From Dactylosporangium siamense (GTDB lineage: Bacteria > Actinomycetota > Actinomycetes > Mycobacteriales > Micromonosporaceae), in contig NZ_BONQ01000015.1 in the NCBI RefSeq assembly GCF_016862795.1, positions 1-64,000 of the forward strand: a stretch of DNA of 64,000 nt, given 5' to 3'. Positions 23,610-31,141 of this stretch are shown here, one piece after another; the stretch's first letter is position 1, and each line of letters begins with the position of its first letter. Below the pieces are notes generated by a model. That model searched no databases and was not told the origin of the DNA. It saw only the letters and a list, made by a program, of their open reading frames with translations. Both the position numbers and the translations under genes were made by a program.

Positions 23610-24350
23610 TCAGCCGGTCAGCGCCGTGGTGACCCGTTCCCCGGCGGTGCGGATCGCCGAGATCAGTTTCGGCACGTTGGCCCGGTGGGTCGGCGCCGTG
23701 ACGGCGAGGGCGGCGACGATCGAGCGTTGCGGCCCGAACAGTGGCACGGCGACGGACAGGTAGCCGAGGCGGGTCTCCTCGAACTCGGTGAAGTAGCCGT
23801 CGCGCCGGACCCGGGCCAGCTGGGCGGTGAGGTGCCCGGGCTGGGTGACCGTGTAGGGCGTGGCGGCGGTCAGGCCGCCGCGGACGACGTCGATCGTGAG
23901 CGACTGCGGCGAGTGCGCGAGGATCACCTTGCCGGTGGAGGTGCTGTGCAGCGGCAGGTGCCCGCCGACCCGCGACGGCCGGCTCACCCGCCGGCTGCCG
24001 AGCTTCTCCAGGTACAGCACGGTGAGGCCGGAGCGCACGGCGAGGTGGACGCTCTCGCCGGTGGCGAGGAAGACGTCCTCGATGTGCGGCCGGGCCGCCT
24101 CGGCCAGGATGCGGTGGCGGGGGACCCGCTGGCCGATCTCGAACAGTCGCAGGCCCAGACGGTAGTCCGTGCCGGAGCGTTCGAGCAGTCCCCAGCCGGT
24201 GAGCTCCTGGCAGATCCGGTAGACCGTGGCCTTGGCCAGGCCGGACCGGCGCACGAGCTCACCGAGGGACAAGCCGTCGTCTTCGGTGCCGAAGACGTCG
24301 ACGATGCGTTGTGCCTTGCCGAGCAGCGAGATCGCGCTGTCAACGGTCAT
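23610..24350 (-). CDS. IclR-family transcriptional regulator
   Basis: 246 aa. Winged helix (GLSLGELVRRSGLAKATVYRICQELTGWGLLER) and effector domain (HSTSTGKVILA, GYFTEFEETRLGYLSVAVPLFG) are canonical. The ATG at 24350 is preceded by the dyad at 24369-24384. Identical-pattern dyads lie in the divergent importer/oxidative promoter at 5.2 kb, so this regulator probably controls those operons and itself. It is the last gene of the Rieske-M20-LigB-hydrolase transcript. Confidence 0.9.
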   Translation of the reverse strand: MTVDSAISLLGKAQRIVDVFGTEDDGLSLGELVRRSGLAKATVYRICQELTGWGLLERSGTDYRLGLRLFEIGQRVPRHRILAEAARPHIEDVFLATGESVHLAVRSGLTVLYLEKLGSRRVSRPSRVGGHLPLHSTSTGKVILAHSPQSLTIDVVRGGLTAATPYTVTQPGHLTAQLARVRRDGYFTEFEETRLGYLSVAVPLFGPQRSIVAALAVTAPTHRANVPKLISAIRTAGERVTTALTG

Positions 24351-24368
24351 GCGGTGATTATATGTTTC

Positions 24369-24384
24369 CGTGACCGCCGTCACG
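24369..24384. promoter_or_regulatory. IclR-type operator candidate upstream of iclR
   Basis: CGTGACCGCCGTCACG matches CGTGACG-N2-CGTCACG with one mismatch. It overlaps the stop codon of the hydrolase gene and lies 19 bp from the iclR start. Confidence 0.6.
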
Positions 24385-25246
24385 CAATAGCGAACTCCTG
24401 GAGGAAGGCGAGGCTCAGCGCGTTGTAGGCCTCGGCCCGCTCGTGCTGCGGCCAGTGCCCGCACTCCTTGAAGATCTTCAGGCGGGCGCCGGGGATCGCC
24501 GCGGCCAGCGCCGCACCCTCCGGGACCGCGCCGAACGGGTTCTGCGTGCTCCACACCACCAGCGTCGGCGCCTGGACCCGGCCCAGCTGCTCGGGCGTGA
24601 GCAGGTTCCGCTCGCGGATCTGCGGCTCCTGCAGGCACAGCAGGTGCGGCAGGCCCTTGACGAAGTCCGGCTGGTGGTAGATGGCGTGCCGGACCTCGAC
24701 CAGCTCGTCGCTGACGTCCGCGGCCGGATCGAACATCAGCAGCTCGAGCCGCTTGCGGGTGAGCGCGATGTCGTCGGTGAGCACCGCCTCCGTGGTGCTG
24801 TTCCGGATCCGTGCCATGACGGCCGGGTCGGCCTTGGTGCCGCCGGGGCACAGCAGCTGCAGCGAGCCGACCCGCTGCGGGGCGTCGGCCGCGAGCCGAG
24901 CCGCGACCCAGCCGCCGAGCGACTCGCCGACGAGGTGGGCCCGCGGGGCGCCGATCGCGTCGAGGTACGCCACGAGGTGGTCACGGTACGTGGGGATCTC
25001 GTAGCGGTAGCCGGGCTTGTCGGTGTAGCCGTGCCCCACCATGTCGATGGCGTGGCAGCGGTAGCCGGCGTCGGCGTGCGCGCGCAGGTTGCGCACGAAC
25101 GCCTCCAGGTGCCCGCTGGTGCCGTGCAGGAACACCACCGGCTCGCCGTCGGCCGGTCCGCACTGCAGGGACCGGGTCATGATGCCGTCGGCGTCGACCG
25201 AGGTCAGGCTGAACTCGGTGCCGGCGAGCGTGGTCCAGATCGTCAT
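24380..25246 (-). CDS. alpha/beta hydrolase, meta-cleavage pathway type
   Basis: 288 aa. Motifs: VVFLHGTSGHLEAF (oxyanion), IDMVGHGYTDKP, GESLGG with S109, and the base ECGHWPQHE. The acid position reads WSTQNPFG, with asparagine where aspartate is expected, so either the acid is elsewhere or activity is altered. It is translationally coupled (ATGA) to the extradiol dioxygenase gene, so hydrolysis of the ring-cleavage product is the natural role. A second C-C hydrolase candidate lies at 48-932. Confidence 0.82.
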   Translation of the reverse strand: MTIWTTLAGTEFSLTSVDADGIMTRSLQCGPADGEPVVFLHGTSGHLEAFVRNLRAHADAGYRCHAIDMVGHGYTDKPGYRYEIPTYRDHLVAYLDAIGAPRAHLVGESLGGWVAARLAADAPQRVGSLQLLCPGGTKADPAVMARIRNSTTEAVLTDDIALTRKRLELLMFDPAADVSDELVEVRHAIYHQPDFVKGLPHLLCLQEPQIRERNLLTPEQLGRVQAPTLVVWSTQNPFGAVPEGAALAAAIPGARLKIFKECGHWPQHERAEAYNALSLAFLQEFAIA

Positions 25247-26184
25247 GGGGAGTCCTCCGGGGCAATGATGGTGGCGACGGCCATGCCGGTCAGCCACTCG
25301 GGCATCTCTTCGTAGGCCAGGACGGTGCCCGGCACGAACCGCAGCGCCGCGGCCATGATCAGCCAGCTGCGGATCTCCTGGCCGCCGTTGCCGGCGAGCA
25401 GTTCGAGGTCGGCCGTGCTCAGCTCGGCCAGCGTCGCCAGCTCGCCGGCACGCACGCGGCGGAGCAGGTCGTGGTCGAACGTCGGCGTGATGCACGGCTG
25501 CGCGGCGCGGATGATCTGCCGGCGGCGCGGGTCGAAGCGCTGCCAGTCGCCGCGGCCGTCGAGCCACGCCTCGACCATGAAGCGCTCGTCTTCGCCGTGC
25601 GGGTCGCGCCAGTCCGGCCACGGCAGGCGGTGCGACAGGCCGCCGGAGCCGACCACGGCGACGCGCCGGTCGACCGGGAAGGTGGCGACCGCCTCGGCGA
25701 CGGCCGTGCCGAGCGCCGCGCAGCGCGCCAGGGTCGGCAGCGGCGGCGCGAACATGTTGACGACGAGCGGCACGATCGGCAGGTCACCGGTCAGGTACTG
25801 GATGGCGTGCGACTGCCCGTGGTCGATCTGCAGGCGGGCCGAGTACGCCAGGTCGAAGTGCTGCCGTTCGACGAGGTCCTCCGCCAGGTGGCGGGCCAGC
25901 GCCACGTCGACCCGCTGCGGCCCGGCCGGCGTGCCCGACTCGCCGGACGCGTGCACCTCGCCCACACCAAGGGTGAAGGGCGGGATCAGGTCGAGCCAGA
26001 AGCCGCGGAAGTGGTTGGACCCGACGACGACGACCGTGTCGGCGCCGCTGTCCTGGATGGCCTGGCGGGCGTCGGCGAGCGCCGTGCGGAACCGGGTCGC
26101 GCGATCCGGATGCACCGCCTGGTCCCAGTGGGTGTTCATGAGCGTCGAGTGCGACGCACCGACGCCGATCACGATCTCAGCCAC
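25243..26184 (-). CDS. extradiol ring-cleavage dioxygenase (LigB superfamily, MhpB-like)
   Basis: 313 aa. Landmarks follow E. coli MhpB (2,3-dihydroxyphenylpropionate 1,2-dioxygenase): GASHSTL (H12), SNHFRGFWLDLIPPFTLGVG (H58), LQIDHGQSHAIQYL (H122) and VVGSGGLSHRLP (H185). H12 and H58 are the likely iron ligands and H122/H185 the acid-base pair. It would open a catechol-type ring beside a hydroxyl using Fe(II) and O2. GTG at 26184 follows AGGAG; the 16-base overlap with the M20-like gene shows coupling. Confidence 0.88.
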   Translation of the reverse strand: MAEIVIGVGASHSTLMNTHWDQAVHPDRATRFRTALADARQAIQDSGADTVVVVGSNHFRGFWLDLIPPFTLGVGEVHASGESGTPAGPQRVDVALARHLAEDLVERQHFDLAYSARLQIDHGQSHAIQYLTGDLPIVPLVVNMFAPPLPTLARCAALGTAVAEAVATFPVDRRVAVVGSGGLSHRLPWPDWRDPHGEDERFMVEAWLDGRGDWQRFDPRRRQIIRAAQPCITPTFDHDLLRRVRAGELATLAELSTADLELLAGNGGQEIRSWLIMAAALRFVPGTVLAYEEMPEWLTGMAVATIIAPEDSP

Positions 26185-27413
26185 ATGCGCTCCTGTTCTG
26201 CGCACAGCGCCGCCGCGACCCGGACGAGCAGGCGGGCGAGGCGTGCGGTCTCGGTGAGGCTGACGGTGTTCATGCCCAGCGCGAAGTCGGTGGTCCCGGG
26301 CACCTTCGCCATGCCGACCCGGGCGGTCGGGATGCCGCGGGCGCGCAGGATGTTGGCGTCGGTGGCCCCGGACAGCCCGACCGGCCAGGTGTGCGCCCGG
26401 CCGTGCTCGGCCTGCCAGGCGTCCACCGCCGCCTCGACGACCGGCGCGCCGGGGTCCGTGCGCGTGCCGGGAATCGACAGGACCATCTCCACGGTGGCGT
26501 CCGGGTCGACCGCGCGGACCGCCGCCGCCAGCTCCCGGTGGGCGGCGGAGGGCGTGGTCCGCGGCGACAGCCGCAGGTCCACCCGGATGCGGCAGGCCGC
26601 CGGGGTGACCGCGGCCAGCCGCCGCCAGCCCCCGTCGATCGCCGCGACGATGCCCTGCGGCGCCACCTGGCCGTCGGTGTGGCGGGCCGTGTACCGCGGG
26701 AACCAGCGTTCGAGCGCGTCGACGACGGCGGCCGCGGCGGCGATGGCGTTGCGGTACGGCAGGAGGTGGCGGCTGCCGGCGTACGTGTGCGTGCCGTGGG
26801 TGACGACGTCGAACCAGGCCAGGCCGACCTCCTCGTGCAGGACGCCGGTGCCGGGCTTGGCGATGACCGCGTGGTCGGCGTGGACGCCCCGCTCCAGCAG
26901 GAACGAGCAGCCGGCGCCCTGGCCGGTGTTGGCCCGGGCCGAGCCGGGCAGCGCGTTGCCGGGCATCCCGCCGGCGCCGAACGCGACGATGACCGTGCCC
27001 GGCAACGGCGGCCCCGCCGCGAGGGCCACGCCGGCGGCCAGCACCGCGGCGGCGTGTCCCTTCGGGTTGCCCGCGCCCAGGCCGGTCACCAGGTCGCCGT
27101 CGACCACGGCACGCGGGCGGTGGTCGGGCCGCAGCACCGGCCCGATCCACGGCAGGTCGTGCTCCGGCTCGCCGGTGGTCAGCGTGTCGATCGGCGCGTA
27201 CAGCAGCAGGGCCGGGCCGTCCCCGGACCCGCGCAGCACGGCGTAGGCGTTGGCCTGCTCGGCGTCGATGTCCTGCAGCCGGCCGTCCAGCCCGTGCTCG
27301 CGCAGCAGCCCCACGACGCGGTCGGCGAGCGGGCGCTCCCGACCGGTCGGGCTGGCCGTGTCCACGAGGGCCGTCACGGCCGTGCGGACCAGCGCCTCGT
27401 CGACCCGGATCAC
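26169..27413 (-). CDS. M20-peptidase-like protein with degenerate metal site
   Basis: 414 aa. The overall M20 layout is present, including the dimerisation-domain region and the ending SGATDANILRARGIPTARVG. The metal ligands are largely gone: LYAPID has P74 for histidine; GAGNPKG has N116 for the bridging aspartate; FGAGGMPG has G148-G149 for the Glu-Glu pair; the final histidine region reads GTTDFALG. A two-zinc amidohydrolase mechanism is therefore unlikely. It is coupled to the Rieske gene (GTGA) and to ligB, so it may bind or process a pathway intermediate by another mechanism. Confidence 0.8.
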   Translation of the reverse strand: MIRVDEALVRTAVTALVDTASPTGRERPLADRVVGLLREHGLDGRLQDIDAEQANAYAVLRGSGDGPALLLYAPIDTLTTGEPEHDLPWIGPVLRPDHRPRAVVDGDLVTGLGAGNPKGHAAAVLAAGVALAAGPPLPGTVIVAFGAGGMPGNALPGSARANTGQGAGCSFLLERGVHADHAVIAKPGTGVLHEEVGLAWFDVVTHGTHTYAGSRHLLPYRNAIAAAAAVVDALERWFPRYTARHTDGQVAPQGIVAAIDGGWRRLAAVTPAACRIRVDLRLSPRTTPSAAHRELAAAVRAVDPDATVEMVLSIPGTRTDPGAPVVEAAVDAWQAEHGRAHTWPVGLSGATDANILRARGIPTARVGMAKVPGTTDFALGMNTVSLTETARLARLLVRVAAALCAEQERMWLRS

Positions 27414-28645
27414 GGCCGGACCCGGTGGACCTGGGTGCGGCGGAACCGGGCCAGTGCGTGGCTGCGCGGCCCGGCCACCGCCGGCCTCCCGGTCGGCTCC
27501 ATCTTGCCGGCCACGACGTCCTCGCACAGCCGCCGCCACTCGGTGAGCGACACGTCCGGCCGGTAGAGGCGCTCCGGCGGCGCGTCGGTCACGTCGACCA
27601 TCCAGGCGTCCTGGGCGGAGAAGTCGCCGTGGAACAGCCAGCGGATCGCGGCCAGGTACTTGCACCAGAACCAGGCCGCCGCGCCGGTGCCGCCGAAGTT
27701 CACCATGACCCCGACGTACCGGTGCCGCCGCTCGTCGACCGGCACGTAGAACTCGTAGTGGATGAACCGCGGATAGGCGATCCGCAGCACCCCCGGCATC
27801 GCGATCGAGGCGAAGCCCGGGAAGTCCTGCGCCGCGATCACCGGGTCGACCCGGCTCGTGCCGCCGGTGTTGCCGACGTTGGACACGTGGGTGCCTTCGG
27901 CGGGTGGACGGTTCACCTTCCACCACCGGTGGCTCGTCCACCGCCCGAGGCCCGGGAAGTCCGCGTGCCAGTGCTGCGCGTCCTGCACCCGGTAGATCCA
28001 CCGGCCGCGGCGCACGATGTGGGTCTCGTTCCAGACCGGCATCGACTTGAACAGCCGCCACAGCGACGTGCGGTGCAGGTACTTGGCGTGGCCCTCGTCG
28101 TAGCCGTTCTCGGCGGCGAAGCGCCAGTTGCCGTCCCGCCGCTGCATCCGCCCGCCGAGGACGAACGACGTGCCGACCAGCTCCTCCGGCAGCTGCGCGT
28201 CGATCGGCGGGGCCGGCTCGTCGGCCGCCGGGACGTACACCCAGACCATGCCGAGCCGTTCGGCCACCGCATACGTGCCGACGGTCACCTTGCCGCAGAT
28301 CGGCGACGCCGGCCCGTCGGTGATGACCGCGGCCAGCCGGCCGGTCGGCAGGTCGAACGTCCAGCCGTGGTACGGGCAGGACAGCGTGCCGGGGAACTGC
28401 TGGTTGCCCAGCGACAGCGGGACGCCCCGGTGCGGGCAACGGTCGTGCAGCGCGTAGACGGTCCCGGCGTCCCGGACGAGCGCGATCTTCTCCCCGCACA
28501 GCATCACGGCGACCGGACGGCCGCGGATCTCGCTGGACCAGCCGACCGGATACCAGTAGCCCCGGAATCCCGCGGCCGCGGCCTGGTAGTTGGGCCAGGT
28601 CGACCAGTCGCGCCGGCCGACGCCCCGCGCCGGAGCCGCGGTCAT
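27410..28645 (-). CDS. Rieske non-haem iron oxygenase, alpha subunit
   Basis: 411 aa. The Rieske [2Fe-2S] motif is CPHRGVPLS (C70, H72) with CPYHGWTFD (C90, H93). The mononuclear iron motif is ENGYDEGHAKYLHRTS (N180, D183, H186, H191). It is an aromatic or alicyclic hydroxylase or demethylase; no beta subunit or dedicated ferredoxin/reductase is nearby, so electron transfer partners must come from elsewhere. The ATG at 28645 lacks a Shine-Dalgarno and overlaps the stop of a 14-codon leader ORF (ATGA), which probably delivers ribosomes. First enzyme gene of the minus-strand meta-cleavage operon. Confidence 0.9.
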   Translation of the reverse strand: MTAAPARGVGRRDWSTWPNYQAAAAGFRGYWYPVGWSSEIRGRPVAVMLCGEKIALVRDAGTVYALHDRCPHRGVPLSLGNQQFPGTLSCPYHGWTFDLPTGRLAAVITDGPASPICGKVTVGTYAVAERLGMVWVYVPAADEPAPPIDAQLPEELVGTSFVLGGRMQRRDGNWRFAAENGYDEGHAKYLHRTSLWRLFKSMPVWNETHIVRRGRWIYRVQDAQHWHADFPGLGRWTSHRWWKVNRPPAEGTHVSNVGNTGGTSRVDPVIAAQDFPGFASIAMPGVLRIAYPRFIHYEFYVPVDERRHRYVGVMVNFGGTGAAAWFWCKYLAAIRWLFHGDFSAQDAWMVDVTDAPPERLYRPDVSLTEWRRLCEDVVAGKMEPTGRPAVAGPRSHALARFRRTQVHRVRP

Positions 28646-28686
28646 GACGCGGCGCCGATGACGTGGTGGCAGGGTCGCATGTTCAT
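28642..28686 (-). CDS. leaderless short leader peptide coupled to the Rieske gene
   Basis: The ORF encodes MNMRPCHHVIGAAS and ends TCATGA, overlapping the Rieske start codon. Its ATG lies 43 bp from the dyad at 28729-28747, the same distance at which other dyads precede leaderless ATGs in this window. Neither ATG has a Shine-Dalgarno. The reading is a leaderless transcript whose peptide couples translation of the Rieske gene. The Cys and paired His codons leave open an attenuation role. Confidence 0.45.
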   Translation of the reverse strand: MNMRPCHHVIGAAS

Positions 28687-28728
28687 GGGGGCATCGTGTG
28701 TGCCCGCCCCCGCCCGTGAGAACGATCC

Positions 28729-28747
28729 CGGTCCGCCTGGTGGACCG
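28729..28747. promoter_or_regulatory. LysR-type operator dyad (site C)
   Basis: CGGTCCGCCTGGTGGACCG has perfect outer arms and differs from site B by one base in the spacer. It lies 84 bp from the Rieske ATG and 43 bp from the leader ORF start. Confidence 0.65.
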
Positions 28748-28765
28748 TACCCCCGGGCCCGGGAC

Positions 28766-28784
28766 CGGTCCGCTGGCCGGACCG
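28766..28784. promoter_or_regulatory. LysR-type operator dyad (site D)
   Basis: CGGTCCGCTGGCCGGACCG has perfect arms and lies 83 bp upstream of the MFS ATG at 28867. Sites C and D are 37 bp apart, so the divergent Rieske and MFS transcripts have one site each. Confidence 0.65.
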
Positions 28785-28866
28785 CCTGCCTGGTGCCGGT
28801 CCGGCCCGGCCACCAGGATGTGCCGACCGCGGCTGCGGCTGGGTCTACGAAGCGAGGCGATCCGTG

Positions 28867-30084
28867 ATGAGCACCGCCGGCCTCACCGAACCACATCACC
28901 TGCCGGCCGTCCCGCCGCAGGCCGGTGCCCTCCAGGGCGTCCTGCTGCTGGCCGGGAGCTGCCTGCCCGTCCTCGGCGGGGTGCTCATCGCACCGGTGCT
29001 GCCACGGATGCAGGACCATTTCGCCTCGGTCGGCGGCGCCGCCGTGCTGGTGCCCGTCGCGCTGACGATCCCGTCGCTCTGCATCGCGCTGCTCGCGCCG
29101 GTCGCCGGCGCCGTCGCCGACCGGATCGGCCGCCGGCCGCTGCTCATCGGGGCACTGCTGGCCTACGCCGTGTTCGGCACCGCGCCGCTGTGGCTGACGT
29201 CGCTGCCCGCGATCGTGGCCAGCCGGGCGCTGGTCGGCGTCACCGAGGCGGCCATCATGACCTGCTGCACGACGCTGCTGGGCGACTACTACGACGGGGC
29301 CCGGCGCAACCGGTACCTCGGGCTCCAGGTCATGGTCACCTCCCTGGCGGCGTCGGTGTTCTTCGTCCTCGGCGGCGTCCTCGGCGGGTCGGGGTGGCGC
29401 ACACCGTTCTGGCTGTACCTGGCGAGCCTGCTGCTGGCACCGCTGATGGCGGTCGCGCTGATCCGGCCGGCCCGGGCGGCGACCGGGTCCGGCGACGACG
29501 CCGCCCCGGCCGGGACTCCGTGGCGGCCGCTGTTGGTGCCGTGCGCGCTCACGCTCGCCGGCGCCGTGCTCTTCTACGTGATGCCGGTCGAGGGCAGCTA
29601 CCTCCTCGACGCGCTCGGCGTCGAGGACACCGCGGTGATCGGTGCCGTCACCGGCGCCGCCGCCCTCGCTACCGCCATCGGCGGCGCCCTGTCGGGGCGG
29701 GTGTCGACCGGCCGGGCCGGCCGCCTGCTGCCGGTGGAGCTCCTCGTCGTCGCGGCCGGCCTGGCCGTCATCTGGCTCGGGCGGTCGAGCCTCCCGGTCA
29801 CCGTCGCCGGCCTCGTCGTGGCGAGCGTCGGCGCCGGGTTCCTGCTGCCGACCCTGCTCATCTGGACGATGAGCCTGCTGCGGTTCGAGCACCGGGGACG
29901 CGGCACGGGACTGTGGACCTCCACCTTCTTCCTCGGCCAGTTCCTCTGCCCGCTGATCGTGCTCGGCCTGAGCGCCGGCACCGGCAGCCTGTTCGGCGCC
30001 GTCGGCGTGCTGGCGCTGTTCGCGGTCCTGATGGCCGTCCCGGCGCGCCTGGTCGCGCGGCGCATCCAGGGTCAGGCGGTCTGA
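28867..30084 (+). CDS. MFS transporter
   Basis: 405 aa with about twelve hydrophobic segments. The loop 2-3 signature GAVADRIGRRPLL (about residues 79-91) is typical of drug:H+ antiporter or metabolite MFS carriers. GTG at 28864 and ATG at 28867 are both possible. A 15-codon frame from GTG 28820 ends in TGATG over this start, so coupling is possible here too. It is divergent from the Rieske operon and shares its promoter region, suggesting uptake or export of a pathway compound. Confidence 0.85.
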   Translation: MSTAGLTEPHHLPAVPPQAGALQGVLLLAGSCLPVLGGVLIAPVLPRMQDHFASVGGAAVLVPVALTIPSLCIALLAPVAGAVADRIGRRPLLIGALLAYAVFGTAPLWLTSLPAIVASRALVGVTEAAIMTCCTTLLGDYYDGARRNRYLGLQVMVTSLAASVFFVLGGVLGGSGWRTPFWLYLASLLLAPLMAVALIRPARAATGSGDDAAPAGTPWRPLLVPCALTLAGAVLFYVMPVEGSYLLDALGVEDTAVIGAVTGAAALATAIGGALSGRVSTGRAGRLLPVELLVVAAGLAVIWLGRSSLPVTVAGLVVASVGAGFLLPTLLIWTMSLLRFEHRGRGTGLWTSTFFLGQFLCPLIVLGLSAGTGSLFGAVGVLALFAVLMAVPARLVARRIQGQAV

Positions 30085-30086
30085 GC

Positions 30087-31064
30087 ATGGACATCGGTGT
30101 GGTGCTGCCGAGCGGCATTCCCGGGGTCGACGGCCGCGTGGTCGTGGAGTGGGCGCGCCGGGCCGACGCCGGCCCGTTCTCCTCGGTCGCGGTCCCCGAC
30201 CGGCTGCGGTACGACAACCTCGACCTGATGATGACCCTGGCGGCGGCCGCCGCGGTCACCCGTCGCGTCCGGATCATGAGCAACGTCCTGCTCACCCCGC
30301 TGCGGCCTTCGCCATGGCTGGCCAAGCAGGTCGGCACCCTGACCGCGCTCGCCCCGGACCGGGTCACGCTGGGCGTCGGCGTGGGGGCGCGCCGGCAGGA
30401 CTACGAGACCGCCGGCGTGCCGTGGCAGCGGCGCGGCGCGCTGCTCGACGAGCAGCTGGCGGCGCTCACCTCCCGGCCGGCGCACGACGACGAGCAGCTG
30501 GTCGGGCCGGCGCCGAGGGGCGCAGTGGAGATCCTCATCGGCGGTGCGTCGCAGCGGGCCCTCGACCGCCTGGTCGCGCACGGCGACGGCTACGTCGCCG
30601 GTGGGATCCGGCCCGAGTTCTTCTCCGCCGAGGCGGCCGCCTCGGTCGCCGCGTGGCGGCGGGCCGGCCGGTCCGGTCGCCCCCGGCTGGTCGCCGGCGG
30701 CTGGTTCAGCTCCAGCGAGGACCTCGACGACGACGCGAGCCGGTGGCTGGCGTCGTACTTCCGCCAGGGCGGTCCGCCGGGCTTCGTCAACTCCGGCATC
30801 TGCCGGGGCACCGCCGGTGTCACGGAACAGATCCGGCGCTTCCGCGCGGCCGGCGCGGACGAGGTCATCCTCTTCCCCTGCACCGCGGACCTCGCCGAGC
30901 TCGACTGGCTGGCGGAGCTGGTGTCAGGGCTGGCCGACATGCCGGTCGGCGAACCCGCCTTCCCGGCGGCCGGGCCGCCCTTCGACCCGCACGCCGTGGT
31001 GCCCGGCACCGCCGGGGTCCGGGTGTACGGCGCAGCGGAGGGGCCGCCCGCAGACTCCCGCTAA
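30087..31064 (+). CDS. LLM-class flavin-dependent oxidoreductase (paralogue of 9036-9998)
   Basis: 325 aa. It opens MDIGVVLPSGIPGVDGR and carries SSVAVPDRLRYDNLDLMMTLAAAAAVT, RVTLGVGVGARRQDYETAGVPW, EILIGGASQRALDR and QGGPPGFVNSGI, matched block by block in the 9036-9998 protein. It follows the MFS gene by 2 bases, so the two are one transcript. Reaction unknown; flavin or F420 dependence cannot be separated from sequence alone. Confidence 0.82.
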   Translation: MDIGVVLPSGIPGVDGRVVVEWARRADAGPFSSVAVPDRLRYDNLDLMMTLAAAAAVTRRVRIMSNVLLTPLRPSPWLAKQVGTLTALAPDRVTLGVGVGARRQDYETAGVPWQRRGALLDEQLAALTSRPAHDDEQLVGPAPRGAVEILIGGASQRALDRLVAHGDGYVAGGIRPEFFSAEAAASVAAWRRAGRSGRPRLVAGGWFSSSEDLDDDASRWLASYFRQGGPPGFVNSGICRGTAGVTEQIRRFRAAGADEVILFPCTADLAELDWLAELVSGLADMPVGEPAFPAAGPPFDPHAVVPGTAGVRVYGAAEGPPADSR

Positions 31065-31141
31065 TGCCCTTTTTACGGCAAATATCCGCATACAGGAGTT
31101 TATGCCGTTTAGGGTGAGTCAGCCTGCTTGACATACGGGGG

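Noticed and set aside
27372-27388. GTCACGGCCGTG resembling half of the IclR operator
   Set aside because: It lies inside the M20-like coding sequence and lacks the second full half-site.
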